Shown here: positions 15,968-24,093 of the stretch, one piece after another | Position numbering within the stretch: the stretch's first letter is position 1 | Layout: every line of letters begins with the position of its first letter | Source: Microbispora hainanensis | GTDB lineage: Bacteria; Actinomycetota; Actinomycetes; Streptosporangiales; Streptosporangiaceae | Direction of reading: 5' to 3' | Assembly (NCBI RefSeq): GCF_036186745.1 | Contig: NZ_CP108086.1 | Coordinates: 8,494,001-8,558,000 of the forward strand | DNA: 64,000 nucleotides | The notes under the pieces: model-generated | Told to the model about the DNA's origin: nothing | Database searches by the model: none | The model's input: only the letters and a program-made list of their open reading frames with translations | Position numbers and translations under genes: made by a program

Positions 15968-17202
15968 CGCCGCCGATCGAGGCCGCCGTCGACCGGGCCT
16001 TCCGGGAGGAGTGGGGGCAGGTCGTGGCCACCCTCATCCGCTGGACCGGCGACTGGGACCTGGCCGAGGAGTGCGCGCAGGACGCCTTCGCGCTGGCCCT
16101 GCGCACCTGGCGGCGCGACGGCGTGCCGCGCAGGCCCGGGGCGTGGCTGACCACCGCCGCGCGCAACCGGGCGGTTGACCTGCTACGCCGCGAGGCCACC
16201 GGCGCGGCCAAGCTACGGGAGGTCGCGGGCGTGCTCAGGACGGGTGACGACGCCTTCGGCGACGACGAGCCGGACGTGCCGGACGACCGGTTGCGGCTGA
16301 TCTTCACCTGCTGCCATCCGGCGCTCGCGCTGGAGGCCAGGGTGGCGCTGACCCTGCGCACCCTGGCCGGGCTCGGCACGGCCGAGATCGCGCGTGCGTT
16401 CCTGGTGGGGGAGCAGGCGATGGCCAAGCGGCTGGCCCGGGCCAAGCAGAAGATCAGGCATGCGGGCATCCCCTACCGGGTGCCGCCCGCCCACCTGCTG
16501 CCCGAGCGCCTCCCGGCGGTGCTCGCCGTGCTCTATCTGCTGTTCAACGAGGGCTACTCGGCGACGGCCGGCGCCGACCTCGTACGGCACGACCTCGCGG
16601 ACGAGGCGATCCGGCTGGCCCGGGTGCTGGTGCGGCTGATGCCGGACGAGCCGGAGGCGGCGGGCCTGCTCGCGCTGATGCTGCTGCACCACGCGCGCCG
16701 CGCCGCCCGCCTCGACGAGGCCGGCGACCTGGTGGTGCTGGAGGACCAGGACCGCGGCCGGTGGGACACCGCCCAGATCGCCGAGGGCGTGTCCCTGCTG
16801 GACGGCACGCTGCGACGGGGGCGGCCCGGCCCCTACCAGGTGCAGGCCGCCATCGCCGCCTGCCACGCCACGGCGGCCCGCCCGGAGGACACCGACTGGG
16901 CGCAGATCGCCGTCCTGTACGAGCGGCTCGCCCGGTTGGTCCCCTCGCCCGTTGTGGAGCTGAACCGCGCCGTCGCGGTCGGCATGGCGTACGGCCCGGC
17001 CGCGGGCCTGGCGCTGGTCGACGCCCTGCGGGAAACGGGCGCCCTGGCCGGCTATCACCTGCTGCCCGCCGCCCGCGCCGACCTGCTGCGCCGCCTGGGC
17101 CGTACGGCCGAGGCCGCCGACGCCTACCGGGAGGCGGCCGGTCTGGCCACCACCGAGGCCGAGCGCCGCTACCTCGCCCGCCGCCTCGCCGCCCTCGGCT
17201 GA
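15964..17202 (+). CDS. ECF sigma factor, ECF42-like with C-terminal extension
   Basis: 412 aa, roughly twice a minimal ECF factor. Region 2 is seen as WDLAEECAQDAFALALRTW with LTTAARNRAVDLLRRE, and region 4 as LRTLAGLGTAEIARAFLVGEQAMAKRLARAKQKI. The 200-residue C-terminal part (DUF6596/TPR-like, containing LYLLFNEGYSA) is typical of group ECF42, where it is needed for activity and replaces a classical anti-sigma factor. GTG start overlapping the DGPF gene supports that assignment. Confidence 0.92.
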   Translation: MTPPIEAAVDRAFREEWGQVVATLIRWTGDWDLAEECAQDAFALALRTWRRDGVPRRPGAWLTTAARNRAVDLLRREATGAAKLREVAGVLRTGDDAFGDDEPDVPDDRLRLIFTCCHPALALEARVALTLRTLAGLGTAEIARAFLVGEQAMAKRLARAKQKIRHAGIPYRVPPAHLLPERLPAVLAVLYLLFNEGYSATAGADLVRHDLADEAIRLARVLVRLMPDEPEAAGLLALMLLHHARRAARLDEAGDLVVLEDQDRGRWDTAQIAEGVSLLDGTLRRGRPGPYQVQAAIAACHATAARPEDTDWAQIAVLYERLARLVPSPVVELNRAVAVGMAYGPAAGLALVDALRETGALAGYHLLPAARADLLRRLGRTAEAADAYREAAGLATTEAERRYLARRLAALG

Positions 17203-17244
17203 GCGCGCCGGTTGAAGCCGCCGGCTGACGGCGTCGGCTGGACG

Positions 17245-17348
17245 GCCCGGGCGTCAGGCCCGGGCGTTAGGCCCGTGCGCCAGGCCCGTGCGCCAGGCCC
17301 AGGTGCCGGACCCGGGTGTCAGGCTCAGGTCTCAGGCTCAGGTGTCAG
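17245..17348. repeat. Eight 13-base tandem repeats reaching into the next stop codon
   Basis: Units such as GCCCGGGCGTCAG, GCCCGTGCGCCAG and GCTCAGGTGTCAG run with a 13-base period. The last one contains the stop codon (17347-17345) of the minus-strand TIM-barrel gene. Read on that strand, TGA recurs in many of the units. Confidence 0.85.
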
Positions 17349-18388
17349 GCTCGGTAGCAGTCCGCCAGGGCCGCGAACGCGGCCTTCGGTTCCCAGGGCA
17401 TGCCGGGGTAGGCCGTGCCCTGGCGGTCCTCCAGCACCTTCACCACGCCGCAACTGGCCATGTCGAAGTCCGTACGGGGATCGTCCCGGTGGGGCAGGTC
17501 ATACCGGGCGAAGGTGTACCAGAAGGCGGCGTACACTCCCTCGTCGTCGAGGATTCCCAGCACCTCGCGGAGATAGGCCGCCTGCTCGTGCTCGTCGCGG
17601 ACATGGTCGCCGGTCAGACCGGCCGGCGCCCCGTCCTTGCCCCACTCGACGATCGAGTCGCCGCGCTCGCCCAGGTCGGCCGCGCCACGGTGGGTGACAC
17701 AGCCGAACTCGGTGATCGCCACCGGCTTGCCCTGCGCCTTTCCCTGTGCGACCAGGGCGCGGATGTTGTCCCGATAGTGGGCCGCGGTGGCGGCCGACCG
17801 ATAGCCGGCGTCGGTGGCGATGACGTCGAAGGGCGTCCAGTCCACCTGTTCGAGAGGAATCGAGCAGTAGCCGATCCGGCCGCCGAACCGCTCGCGGGCG
17901 ACCGCGACCGCCTCACGGAGGAAGGCGTTGACGCGGCCGGGCAGCAGGGGGAGCGCCTCGCGCAGGGTCTCCGGCCGGGCCAGCAGGGGCATCCGGTCCG
18001 CGAACGTGGCGCCGGGCAGGAACCCGTCGGTGAACAGGCTCACCTCCGAGCCGGTGGCCAGCACGACCTCGGCGCCCTCGCGGCGCAGCCGCTCGGCGTG
18101 CTCGGCGCAGTCGGCGATCACGGCGAGCAGCTCGGCGGTGGTGATGTCGCAGGCGAACGGGCACAGCCAGACGTCCAGGCCGGCGGCGGCGGCGCGGGTG
18201 GCCGCCGCCTTGAGCCGTCCGGGGTCGCCGCCCGTGATCCGTACGGCGGTGCAGTGCAGATCCTCACGGATGACGCGCATCTCCCGTTCGACCACGTCGA
18301 GGTCGAACGGCTCCCGGGTGCTGCGCCCGGCGGCGCGGGCGGCCGCGTCCGCGAAGCCGGTGTCGAAGTTGATGCCCTTGCCGTTCAT
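17345..18388 (-). CDS. TIM-barrel glycoside-hydrolase-like protein
   Basis: 347 aa with no signal peptide. It begins GKGINFDTGF and contains LHCTAVRITGGDPGRL, GSEVSLFTDG (possible acid/base Glu) and VAITEFGCVTHRGAADL (possible nucleophile Glu), the layout of a clan-A hydrolase barrel. I recall similar actinomycete proteins being labelled abortive infection protein in databases, a label without mechanism. The start codon overlaps the stop of the TetR gene (ATGA), so regulator and enzyme form one operon. Confidence 0.7.
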   Translation of the reverse strand: MNGKGINFDTGFADAAARAAGRSTREPFDLDVVEREMRVIREDLHCTAVRITGGDPGRLKAAATRAAAAGLDVWLCPFACDITTAELLAVIADCAEHAERLRREGAEVVLATGSEVSLFTDGFLPGATFADRMPLLARPETLREALPLLPGRVNAFLREAVAVARERFGGRIGYCSIPLEQVDWTPFDVIATDAGYRSAATAAHYRDNIRALVAQGKAQGKPVAITEFGCVTHRGAADLGERGDSIVEWGKDGAPAGLTGDHVRDEHEQAAYLREVLGILDDEGVYAAFWYTFARYDLPHRDDPRTDFDMASCGVVKVLEDRQGTAYPGMPWEPKAAFAALADCYRA

Positions 18389-19071
18389 CTTCCGTTGTTC
18401 CTTTCCGGACGTTCAGAGACCGCGCGGGCCCTGGGCGGCGCGGAGGGTTCGGGCGGCGCGGAGGGTTCGGGCGGCGCGGGCGGCGTGGCGGAGAAGACGC
18501 AGGACAGGGTGCGGCGCAGGACGGCGGCGAAGGGCTCGGTGTTCCCCGGTTCGAGCCAGTGCCGTCCGGCCACGCGTACGGCGCCGGTGACCGCGGCGGC
18601 CATGACGGCGGGATACACGTCGCGCGCGAGATCGGTGCCGGTGCGCGCCGCGATCGCCTCGGCGAGCGGCCCCTCCGCCATGCTGAAAGCCTTGAGCGCC
18701 TCACCTTCCAGCTCGGGCGTCATCATGATCATCCGAAGGCCCGCCTTGTCGGGCTCGGGGTCGGTGTAGAGATCGATCACGGCCGCGGTGACCGCCTGGT
18801 CCAGCGGCTCCTCGGCGGGCCGCGCGCGCAGCGCCTGCCCGGCACGCCTTGACTGGTCGGCCTGGAAGGCGCAGATCGCCTCCTCCCTGCTGGAGAAGTA
18901 GTTGTTGTAGGTGCGGGGCGACACGCCCGCCGCCGTGGCGATGTCGTGAACCCGCACGAGAGCGAGCCCGTGGGGACCCCGCTCGATGGCCAGGCGCAGC
19001 GCGGCCCGGCCGATCGCCTCCCGGGTGGCCTGCTTGTTGCGGGCCCGAAGGTCCATGCCGTCGTCGTTCAC
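18385..19071 (-). CDS. TetR/AcrR family regulator
   Basis: 228 aa from the GTG at 19071, which has AAGG seven bases upstream; an ATG at 19056 is the alternative. The HTH lies at about residues 12-65 with IATAAGVSPRTYNNYFSSREEAI. The C-terminal domain is ordinary TetR ligand-binding sequence, followed by a Pro-rich tail with PPEPSAPPEPSAPP repeats. It is co-translated with the TIM-barrel gene. The large palindrome at 19089-19125 is its probable operator. Confidence 0.9.
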   Translation of the reverse strand: MNDDGMDLRARNKQATREAIGRAALRLAIERGPHGLALVRVHDIATAAGVSPRTYNNYFSSREEAICAFQADQSRRAGQALRARPAEEPLDQAVTAAVIDLYTDPEPDKAGLRMIMMTPELEGEALKAFSMAEGPLAEAIAARTGTDLARDVYPAVMAAAVTGAVRVAGRHWLEPGNTEPFAAVLRRTLSCVFSATPPAPPEPSAPPEPSAPPRARAVSERPERNNGR

Positions 19072-19088
19072 GCGGCGACCTTACGAGG

Positions 19089-19125
19089 GATTGCGTGACA
19101 CGCACAAGATGCGTGCCACGCAATC
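19089..19125. promoter_or_regulatory. Large TetR-type palindrome
   Basis: GATTGCGTGACACGCA (19089-19104) and TGCGTGCCACGCAATC (19110-19125) are inverted copies with one mismatch, separated by CAAGA. It lies 18 bases before the TetR start and 90 bases before the divergent gene at 19216, so it can control both directions. Confidence 0.75.
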
Positions 19126-19215
19126 AATGCGCGTACGGCAGGCAGGTGTCCATCCGGTGCGCGCCCGTTCGTCGGGTGGGCGTACGGACGGACACGACCG
19201 GAAGGCGACGAACGA

Positions 19216-19848
19216 ATGGACACCGAGATCCGGCGGCAGATCGCGGCCGAACGCCGCGAACTGGCCGACCTGCTGAGCGAGCTGCCGCAGCAGTCCTGGG
19301 ACGCGCCCTCGCTGTGCGCGGGGTGGCGGGTGCGTGAGGTGGTGGCCCACATGACGATGCCCTACCGGCACTCCGGGCTGAGCGTGGTGGCCGGTCTCGT
19401 CAGGGCCCGCGGCAACTTCGACCGGCTGGCCGACCGCCTCGCCCGCCAGGATGCGGCGGCTCTCGGCCCGCGCGAGCTGACCGCCTGCCTGCGGGACAAC
19501 GCCGAGCACCCCTGGCGGCCTCCGGGCGGCGGCTACGCGGGCGCGCTGTCGCACGACGTCATCCACGGCATGGACGTCACCGTGGCGCTCGGGATCGACC
19601 GGCGGGTGCCGGGCGACCGCCTGCGCGTCCTGCTCGACAACGCGCTGTCCCCGCGGAGCCGCAGATATTTCGGCGTCGACCTGGACGGCGTGGAGCTGCG
19701 CGCCGACGACGTCGACTGGTCGCTCGGAACGGGCACCCCGTTGTCCGGCGCGGCCCAGGACCTGGTGCTGGTCCTGTGCGGGCGCCGACTGCCCGAGGGA
19801 CGGCTGCGCGGCGAGCCCGCCGCCCGCTTCACCCACTTCGTCCACTGA
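19216..19848 (+). CDS. Maleylpyruvate isomerase-family (DinB-like) protein
   Basis: 210 aa. It begins with a DinB-like helix bundle (AERRELADLLSELPQQSWDAPSLCAGWRVREVVAHM), the signature of the actinobacterial mycothiol-dependent maleylpyruvate isomerase N-terminal family (TIGR03083). The His of VVAHM and a later SHDVIHGMDV supply metal ligands. Such proteins act on mycothiol conjugates or remain uncharacterised. It diverges from the TetR operon and may share its operator. Confidence 0.82.
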   Translation: MDTEIRRQIAAERRELADLLSELPQQSWDAPSLCAGWRVREVVAHMTMPYRHSGLSVVAGLVRARGNFDRLADRLARQDAAALGPRELTACLRDNAEHPWRPPGGGYAGALSHDVIHGMDVTVALGIDRRVPGDRLRVLLDNALSPRSRRYFGVDLDGVELRADDVDWSLGTGTPLSGAAQDLVLVLCGRRLPEGRLRGEPAARFTHFVH

Positions 19849-20005
19849 ACGCGCCACTCCGGCCGTTGATCGCATCGGATGGAGCGGTCTGTGCACTTTC
19901 GAGCGGCAAGAGCGCTAACGTGCTCGGGATCACAGACCTCTCCGGCCGGGGCGAAGAGGCTCCCGGAGGGGACTTCTCCGCCTTGAGATCGCTGGAGGCC
20001 GCTCG

Positions 20006-21304
20006 ATGTCGTCCCACCCCGCTTCCGTCTCCGGAGCCGTCGCCCCCGACCCGCTGATCAGGAAGCACCGCACCGCGGGTGCCACTCTCACCGTGAGCGC
20101 GAACGGCGCGCCCCTCGCCGGCCAGGAGGTGGTCGTCGCGCAGCGCCGGCACAAGTTCCTGTTCGGCTGCATCGGGTTCGACTTCATTCCCCTGGCCAAC
20201 GGCGAGACCACCACGGACACCGGCGGGCGGCCGTCGCTCGGCGAGGCTCCGGCGGCCGGATCCCAGCAGGTCGCCGACCTGTGGTTCGACCTGTTCAACT
20301 TCGCCACGCTGCCCTTCTACTGGGGACAGTTCGAGCCGGTCCGGGGCCGGCCGAACACCGAGCGGCTGCTCACCACTGCGCGGTGGTTCGCCGACCGCGG
20401 CGTCGTCGTCAAGGGCCACCCGCTCGCCTGGCACACCGAGACCGCCGGCTGGCTGATGGACCTGTCGAACGCCGAGATCGCCAAGGCCCAGGTGGAGCGG
20501 ATCCGGCGCGAAATGACCGACTTCGCCGGCGTCATCGACATGTGGGACGTCATCAACGAGGTCGTCATCATGCCGATCTTCGACAAGTACGACAACGGCA
20601 TCACCCGGATCTGCCGGGAGATCGGCCGGATCCCGATGGTCCGCATGGTCTTCGACGCGGCCCGCGAGGCCAATCCCCACGCCACGCTGCTGCTCAACGA
20701 CTTCGACATGTCCGCGGCGTACGAGTGCCTGATCGAGGGCGTACTCGAGGCGGGCATCAAGATCGACGTACTCGGCCTGCAGAGCCACATGCACCAGGGC
20801 TACTGGGGCGAGGAGAAGACGCTCGCGACGATCGACCGCTTCGCGCGGTATGGCCTGCCCATCCACTTCACCGAGACGACGATCGTCTCCGGCCACATCA
20901 TGCCGGAGGAGATCGTGGACCTGAACGACTACCAGATCCCCGAGTGGCCGACCACGCCCGAGGGCGAGGCCCGCCAGGCCGACGAGGTCGTGCGTCACTA
21001 CAAGACCCTGCTGTCCCACCCGGCCGTGGAGGCCATGACCTACTGGGGCCTGTCGGACGGCGGCTGGCTCGGCGCGCCGGGCGGCTTCGTCCGCGCCGAC
21101 GGCACCCCCAAGCCGTCGTACGACGCGCTGCGCTCGCTCATCAAGGGCGAGTGGTGGCTGTCTCCGACGACGATGGTCACCGACGCGGACGGCCGGGTCC
21201 GGTTCGACGGCTTCCTCGGCGAGTACGAGATCACGGCCGGCGGCCGGACGGTCACGTTCACGCTGGACGAGCCCGGAGACGCCAACGTCTCCGTGTCCCT
21301 CTGA
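20006..21304 (+). CDS. GH10 family glycoside hydrolase (xylanase-like), no signal peptide
   Basis: 432 aa. An N-terminal beta segment (residues 22-55) precedes the GH10 barrel. The catalytic residues are Glu185 in WDVINE (acid/base) and Glu290 in IHFTE (nucleophile), and HPLAWHTE forms the substrate site. A short C-terminal beta domain follows (LGEYEITAGGRTVTF). GGAGG lies before the ATG. Without a signal peptide the enzyme should act in the cytosol, perhaps on imported xylo-oligosaccharides, unlike secreted xylanases. The stop codon is part of a 15-base tandem repeat. Confidence 0.92.
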   Translation: MSSHPASVSGAVAPDPLIRKHRTAGATLTVSANGAPLAGQEVVVAQRRHKFLFGCIGFDFIPLANGETTTDTGGRPSLGEAPAAGSQQVADLWFDLFNFATLPFYWGQFEPVRGRPNTERLLTTARWFADRGVVVKGHPLAWHTETAGWLMDLSNAEIAKAQVERIRREMTDFAGVIDMWDVINEVVIMPIFDKYDNGITRICREIGRIPMVRMVFDAAREANPHATLLLNDFDMSAAYECLIEGVLEAGIKIDVLGLQSHMHQGYWGEEKTLATIDRFARYGLPIHFTETTIVSGHIMPEEIVDLNDYQIPEWPTTPEGEARQADEVVRHYKTLLSHPAVEAMTYWGLSDGGWLGAPGGFVRADGTPKPSYDALRSLIKGEWWLSPTTMVTDADGRVRFDGFLGEYEITAGGRTVTFTLDEPGDANVSVSL

Positions 21305-21337
21305 GCCGTGTCCCTCTGAGCCGTGTCCCTCTGAGCC
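21293..21337. repeat. Three 15-base repeats that include the GH10 stop codon
   Basis: GTGTCCCTCTGAGCC occurs three times in a row (21293, 21308, 21323). The first copy holds the true TGA, and because the unit is 15 bases each later copy repeats the stop in frame. Confidence 0.95.
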
Positions 21338-21398
21338 CTGCCCCGGAAGGCCCGCTCTCGGGGCGGGCGGGTGACCTGCCCGGAAGCGGTCCATCGGC

Positions 21399-21457
21399 GT
21401 CAGGGACGGCGGGCGTTGTGGAAGCCGCCCGGTCTCCGGGGTCAGGGACGGCGGGCG
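21399..21457. repeat. Duplicated 3' end of the MarR gene
   Basis: GTCAGGGACGGCGGGCG occurs at 21399-21415 and again at 21441-21457. The second copy contains the stop codon and last codons of the MarR gene (minus strand), so the terminal segment was copied 42 bases downstream. Confidence 0.8.
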
Positions 21458-21918
21458 GCCGTTCCCGGCGCGAGGCGGCCGGCGAGGAATTCGAGCGCCG
21501 CGACGACCTCGGCGACCTGCGCCGGGTCGTCGGTGCCCAGCGCCGCGGCGAGGGGCCCCTCGATCCCGGCCGCCCGCACCGCCTCCACGCGCGCCGGCTG
21601 CCCGGGCGCCCGCTTGATCAGGACCCGGCGGCGGTCGGCCGGATCGGGGGCCGTCACGACCGCCCCGGCCTCCTTCAGCCGGGTGACGGCTCCCGACACC
21701 GCGCTCTGCGGCAGACCCGTGCGGGCCGCGATCTCCCCCACGGAGGTCTCCGGGTGGGCGCACAGGTCCGCGACGACCACCAGCACGGTCCGGACACTGG
21801 CGGCCTGCGCGGCCTTCGACGGGGTGACGTCCCCGACCGGCATGGCCTCTTCGCCGATCTTCATCAGGGTCCTGCCGAGCAGGAAGAGGTCGACTCCGTT
21901 CACCGCTTCACAATACAT
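21442..21918 (-). CDS. MarR family regulator
   Basis: 158 aa from the ATG at 21918. The winged-helix core is visible: VGEIAARTGLPQSAVSGAVTRLKEAGAVVTAPDPADRRRVLI, with the MarR wing DPADRRR. The N-terminal helix DLFLLGRTLMKIGEEAMP is kept only if translation starts at or before the GTG at 21894. No Shine-Dalgarno precedes 21918, and the start codon itself lies in the operator, suggesting a leaderless message. It diverges from the alpha/beta hydrolase gene. Confidence 0.85.
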   Translation of the reverse strand: MYCEAVNGVDLFLLGRTLMKIGEEAMPVGDVTPSKAAQAASVRTVLVVVADLCAHPETSVGEIAARTGLPQSAVSGAVTRLKEAGAVVTAPDPADRRRVLIKRAPGQPARVEAVRAAGIEGPLAAALGTDDPAQVAEVVAALEFLAGRLAPGTAARRP

Positions 21919-21942
21919 CAAACTTGATGCATCAAATTTGAT
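21917..21942. promoter_or_regulatory. Two adjacent MarR-type operator palindromes
   Basis: ATCAAACTTGAT (21917-21928) and ATCAAATTTGAT (21931-21942) are two near-identical 12-base palindromes two bases apart, one overlapping the MarR start codon. They sit 41 bases before the divergent hydrolase gene, so the regulator likely represses both. Confidence 0.8.
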
Positions 21943-21982
21943 GGAATATGGTCCGGATCATCCGATCCGAGAGGACGACCCC

Positions 21983-22804
21983 ATGAACGGCATGCTCCGC
22001 ACGAACGGCGCCGCCATCTACTACGAAGTGCACGGCACCGGACCCATGCTCCTCATCTCGCAGAGCGGGGAGGGCGACGCGGGCCGCACCGCCGACCTGG
22101 TCCGCCACCTCGCCGGAGACCACAGCGTCATCACCTACGACCGGCGCGGCCTGTCGCGCAGCAGCCTCGACGACCCCGGCCGCGGCGCGACCATGGCCGA
22201 CCACGTGGACGACGTCCACCGCCTGCTCTCCGCCGTGACCGACCGGCCGGTGCACATGCTCGGCTGCAGCTTCGGCGCGGCCATCGGGCTGCACCTGGCC
22301 GTCGAGCATCCCGAACGGCTCGCCACCCTGATCGCGCACGAGCCGGTGGTCCCCTCGCTCCTCCCCGTCGCCACCGAACGCGTCCGTCACGTACGCGAGC
22401 TGGAGGAGCTGCAGGACCTCTACCGTGAGCGCGGGCTCGCCGACACGGTCGTAAAGATCGCCGAGGTGCTGGGCATCGACCCCGTCGCCCAGGACACCGA
22501 GCCCGGGCTGACCCCGCTTGCGCTGGACGACCGGCGGCGGGCCGGCTTCGACTTCTTCATCCGCAACGACTTCACCGCGATCGCCCGCGACACGCTGGAC
22601 GTCGCCGCGCTCAGGGACACGCCGGTCCGCGTCATCCCGGCCTTCGGCCGCACCACGCCCCGGCACGTCTTCGACTACCGGTGCGCGCGGGAGCTCGCCG
22701 CGCTCCTCGGGGTCGAGGCGAAGGAATTTCCCGGCGGGCACAACGGCAACACCACACACCCCCGTGCGTACGCCGCGCGCATCCGCGAGCTGCTGCCCGG
22801 TTGA
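21983..22804 (+). CDS. Alpha/beta hydrolase
   Basis: 273 aa; GAGAGGACG precedes the ATG. The nucleophile elbow is atypical: MLGCSFGAAIGLHLA gives Gly-Cys-Ser-Phe-Gly, with Ser (about residue 93) in the usual place. The oxyanion/N-terminal strand reads YEVHGTGPMLLISQSGEGD, where the usual HG is replaced by QSG. The C-terminal His is in FPGGHNGNTTHP. The substrate is unknown. The tandem MarR operator suggests induction by a small aromatic or toxic compound. Confidence 0.85.
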   Translation: MNGMLRTNGAAIYYEVHGTGPMLLISQSGEGDAGRTADLVRHLAGDHSVITYDRRGLSRSSLDDPGRGATMADHVDDVHRLLSAVTDRPVHMLGCSFGAAIGLHLAVEHPERLATLIAHEPVVPSLLPVATERVRHVRELEELQDLYRERGLADTVVKIAEVLGIDPVAQDTEPGLTPLALDDRRRAGFDFFIRNDFTAIARDTLDVAALRDTPVRVIPAFGRTTPRHVFDYRCARELAALLGVEAKEFPGGHNGNTTHPRAYAARIRELLPG

Positions 22805-22938
22805 ACGGCGGAAGGTGCCGTCCCTCCACAATGGTGGCGAGACGGCTCCGTACGGACGTCAAAGGCAAGTGGACCGGCCCTGGGCTGCCCGGTGGCGCAC
22901 GCTCTTGACGTTGGATGACGCCGCGCTCTAAGTTGCTC

Positions 22939-22980
22939 CCGGAAATCGACAATTTTCACAATTTTCCCGAAAGTTTCCGG
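22939..22980. promoter_or_regulatory. AT-rich regulatory region with a xylanase-type GAAANTTTC element
   Basis: CGAAAGTTTCC (22968-22978) fits the (G/C)GAAANTTTC(G/C) element described upstream of actinomycete xylanase genes. An outer CCGGAAA (22939) ... TTTCCGG (22974) inverted repeat and ACAATTTTCACAATTTTCCC lie around it. This is the sharpest AT-rich stretch in several kilobases and probably the promoter of the two genes that follow. The rest of 22805-23038 shows nothing. Confidence 0.55.
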
Positions 22981-23038
22981 GCCGGCCGGCACCCCGGGTG
23001 CGGCACGGCCCGCCACTGCCACACGACTCGGAGTCCGC

Positions 23039-24076
23039 GTGAAGGTCCTCTACATCGGTGGCACCGGAACGATCAGCTCGGCCTGTGTGGCCGAGTCGGT
23101 GCGCCGGGGCCTTGACGTCCACGTGCTCAACCGGGGCCAGACCGCCCGGCGCCGTCCCCTGCCCGAGGGCGTCACCTCGCTCACCGCCGACGTGCGGGAC
23201 CACGACGCGTTGCGCCGCATGCTGGCCGGGAGCGCGTACGACTGCGTCGTCGACTTCCTCGGCTTCACGGCCGGGGACGCGGCGGCGATGGTGGACCTGC
23301 TCGACGGCCATACCGCCCAGTACGTCTACATCAGCAGCGCGTCCATCTACCACAAGCCGGTGCGGCGGGCGCCGATCACCGAGTCGACCACCCGGCGCAA
23401 CCCCTACCTCGCGTACGCCCGCGACAAGATCGCGGCCGAGGACGTCCTGCGCCGCGCCTACGACGAGCGCGACTTCCCCGTGACGATCGTCCGCCCCTCG
23501 CACACCTACGACGACGCGCACCCGCCGCTGCCCGGCGACTGGACGGCGTGGGACCGGGTCGCCCGCGGCGACGAGATCGTGGTGCCCGGCGGCGGCACCA
23601 ACCTGTGGACCCTCACACACGCCGACGACTTCGCCGTCGGCCTCGTCGGTCTGATCGGCGCCTGGCAGGCGATCGGTGAGGACTTCCACATCACCTCCGA
23701 CGAGGCGCTGACCTGGAACGAGATCTACGAGGTCATCGGGCGGACGGTCGCTACGCCGGCCCGGCTGCTCCACCTGCCCGCCGAGTTCCTGCCGCGGATC
23801 GCGCCCGAATGGTTCTGGTCCGACCTGATCATGGGCGACCTCCAGCACACCGCCGTGTTCGACACCACGAAGATCAGGCGGTTCGTCCCGTCGTTCCGGC
23901 CGGTCGTCACCTGGCCGGAGGGGGCGCGGCGGCTGCACGCCTGGCGGTCCGCCCACGCGGAGGAGACCCGGCCCGACGCCGCGACCGACGCGGTGCTGGC
24001 CCGGCTGGCGGAAGGACACCGGCTCGCCTCGGCGGCCGTGGCCCGGCTGGCGCCCGGTCAGGGCGACGGCTCGTGA
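23039..24076 (+). CDS. NAD-dependent epimerase/dehydratase family protein
   Basis: 345 aa, GTG start. The Rossmann loop GGTGTIS (residues 7-13) and the YxxxK-type catalytic pair in AYARDKIAAED mark the extended SDR family. Motifs VYISSASIYHKP and RPSHTYDD are typical of members acting on nucleotide sugars or free sugars. It is followed by an aldo/keto reductase gene after 17 bases, and a xylanase-type regulatory element lies upstream, pointing to sugar catabolism. The exact substrate is unknown. Confidence 0.85.
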   Translation: MKVLYIGGTGTISSACVAESVRRGLDVHVLNRGQTARRRPLPEGVTSLTADVRDHDALRRMLAGSAYDCVVDFLGFTAGDAAAMVDLLDGHTAQYVYISSASIYHKPVRRAPITESTTRRNPYLAYARDKIAAEDVLRRAYDERDFPVTIVRPSHTYDDAHPPLPGDWTAWDRVARGDEIVVPGGGTNLWTLTHADDFAVGLVGLIGAWQAIGEDFHITSDEALTWNEIYEVIGRTVATPARLLHLPAEFLPRIAPEWFWSDLIMGDLQHTAVFDTTKIRRFVPSFRPVVTWPEGARRLHAWRSAHAEETRPDAATDAVLARLAEGHRLASAAVARLAPGQGDGS

Positions 24077-24093
24077 CGGAAGGACACCCTCTG

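Noticed and set aside
19885-19930. LacI-type operator upstream of the GH10 gene
   Set aside because: The AGAGCGCTAACGTGCTC region is only weakly palindromic and does not match a known consensus well enough.
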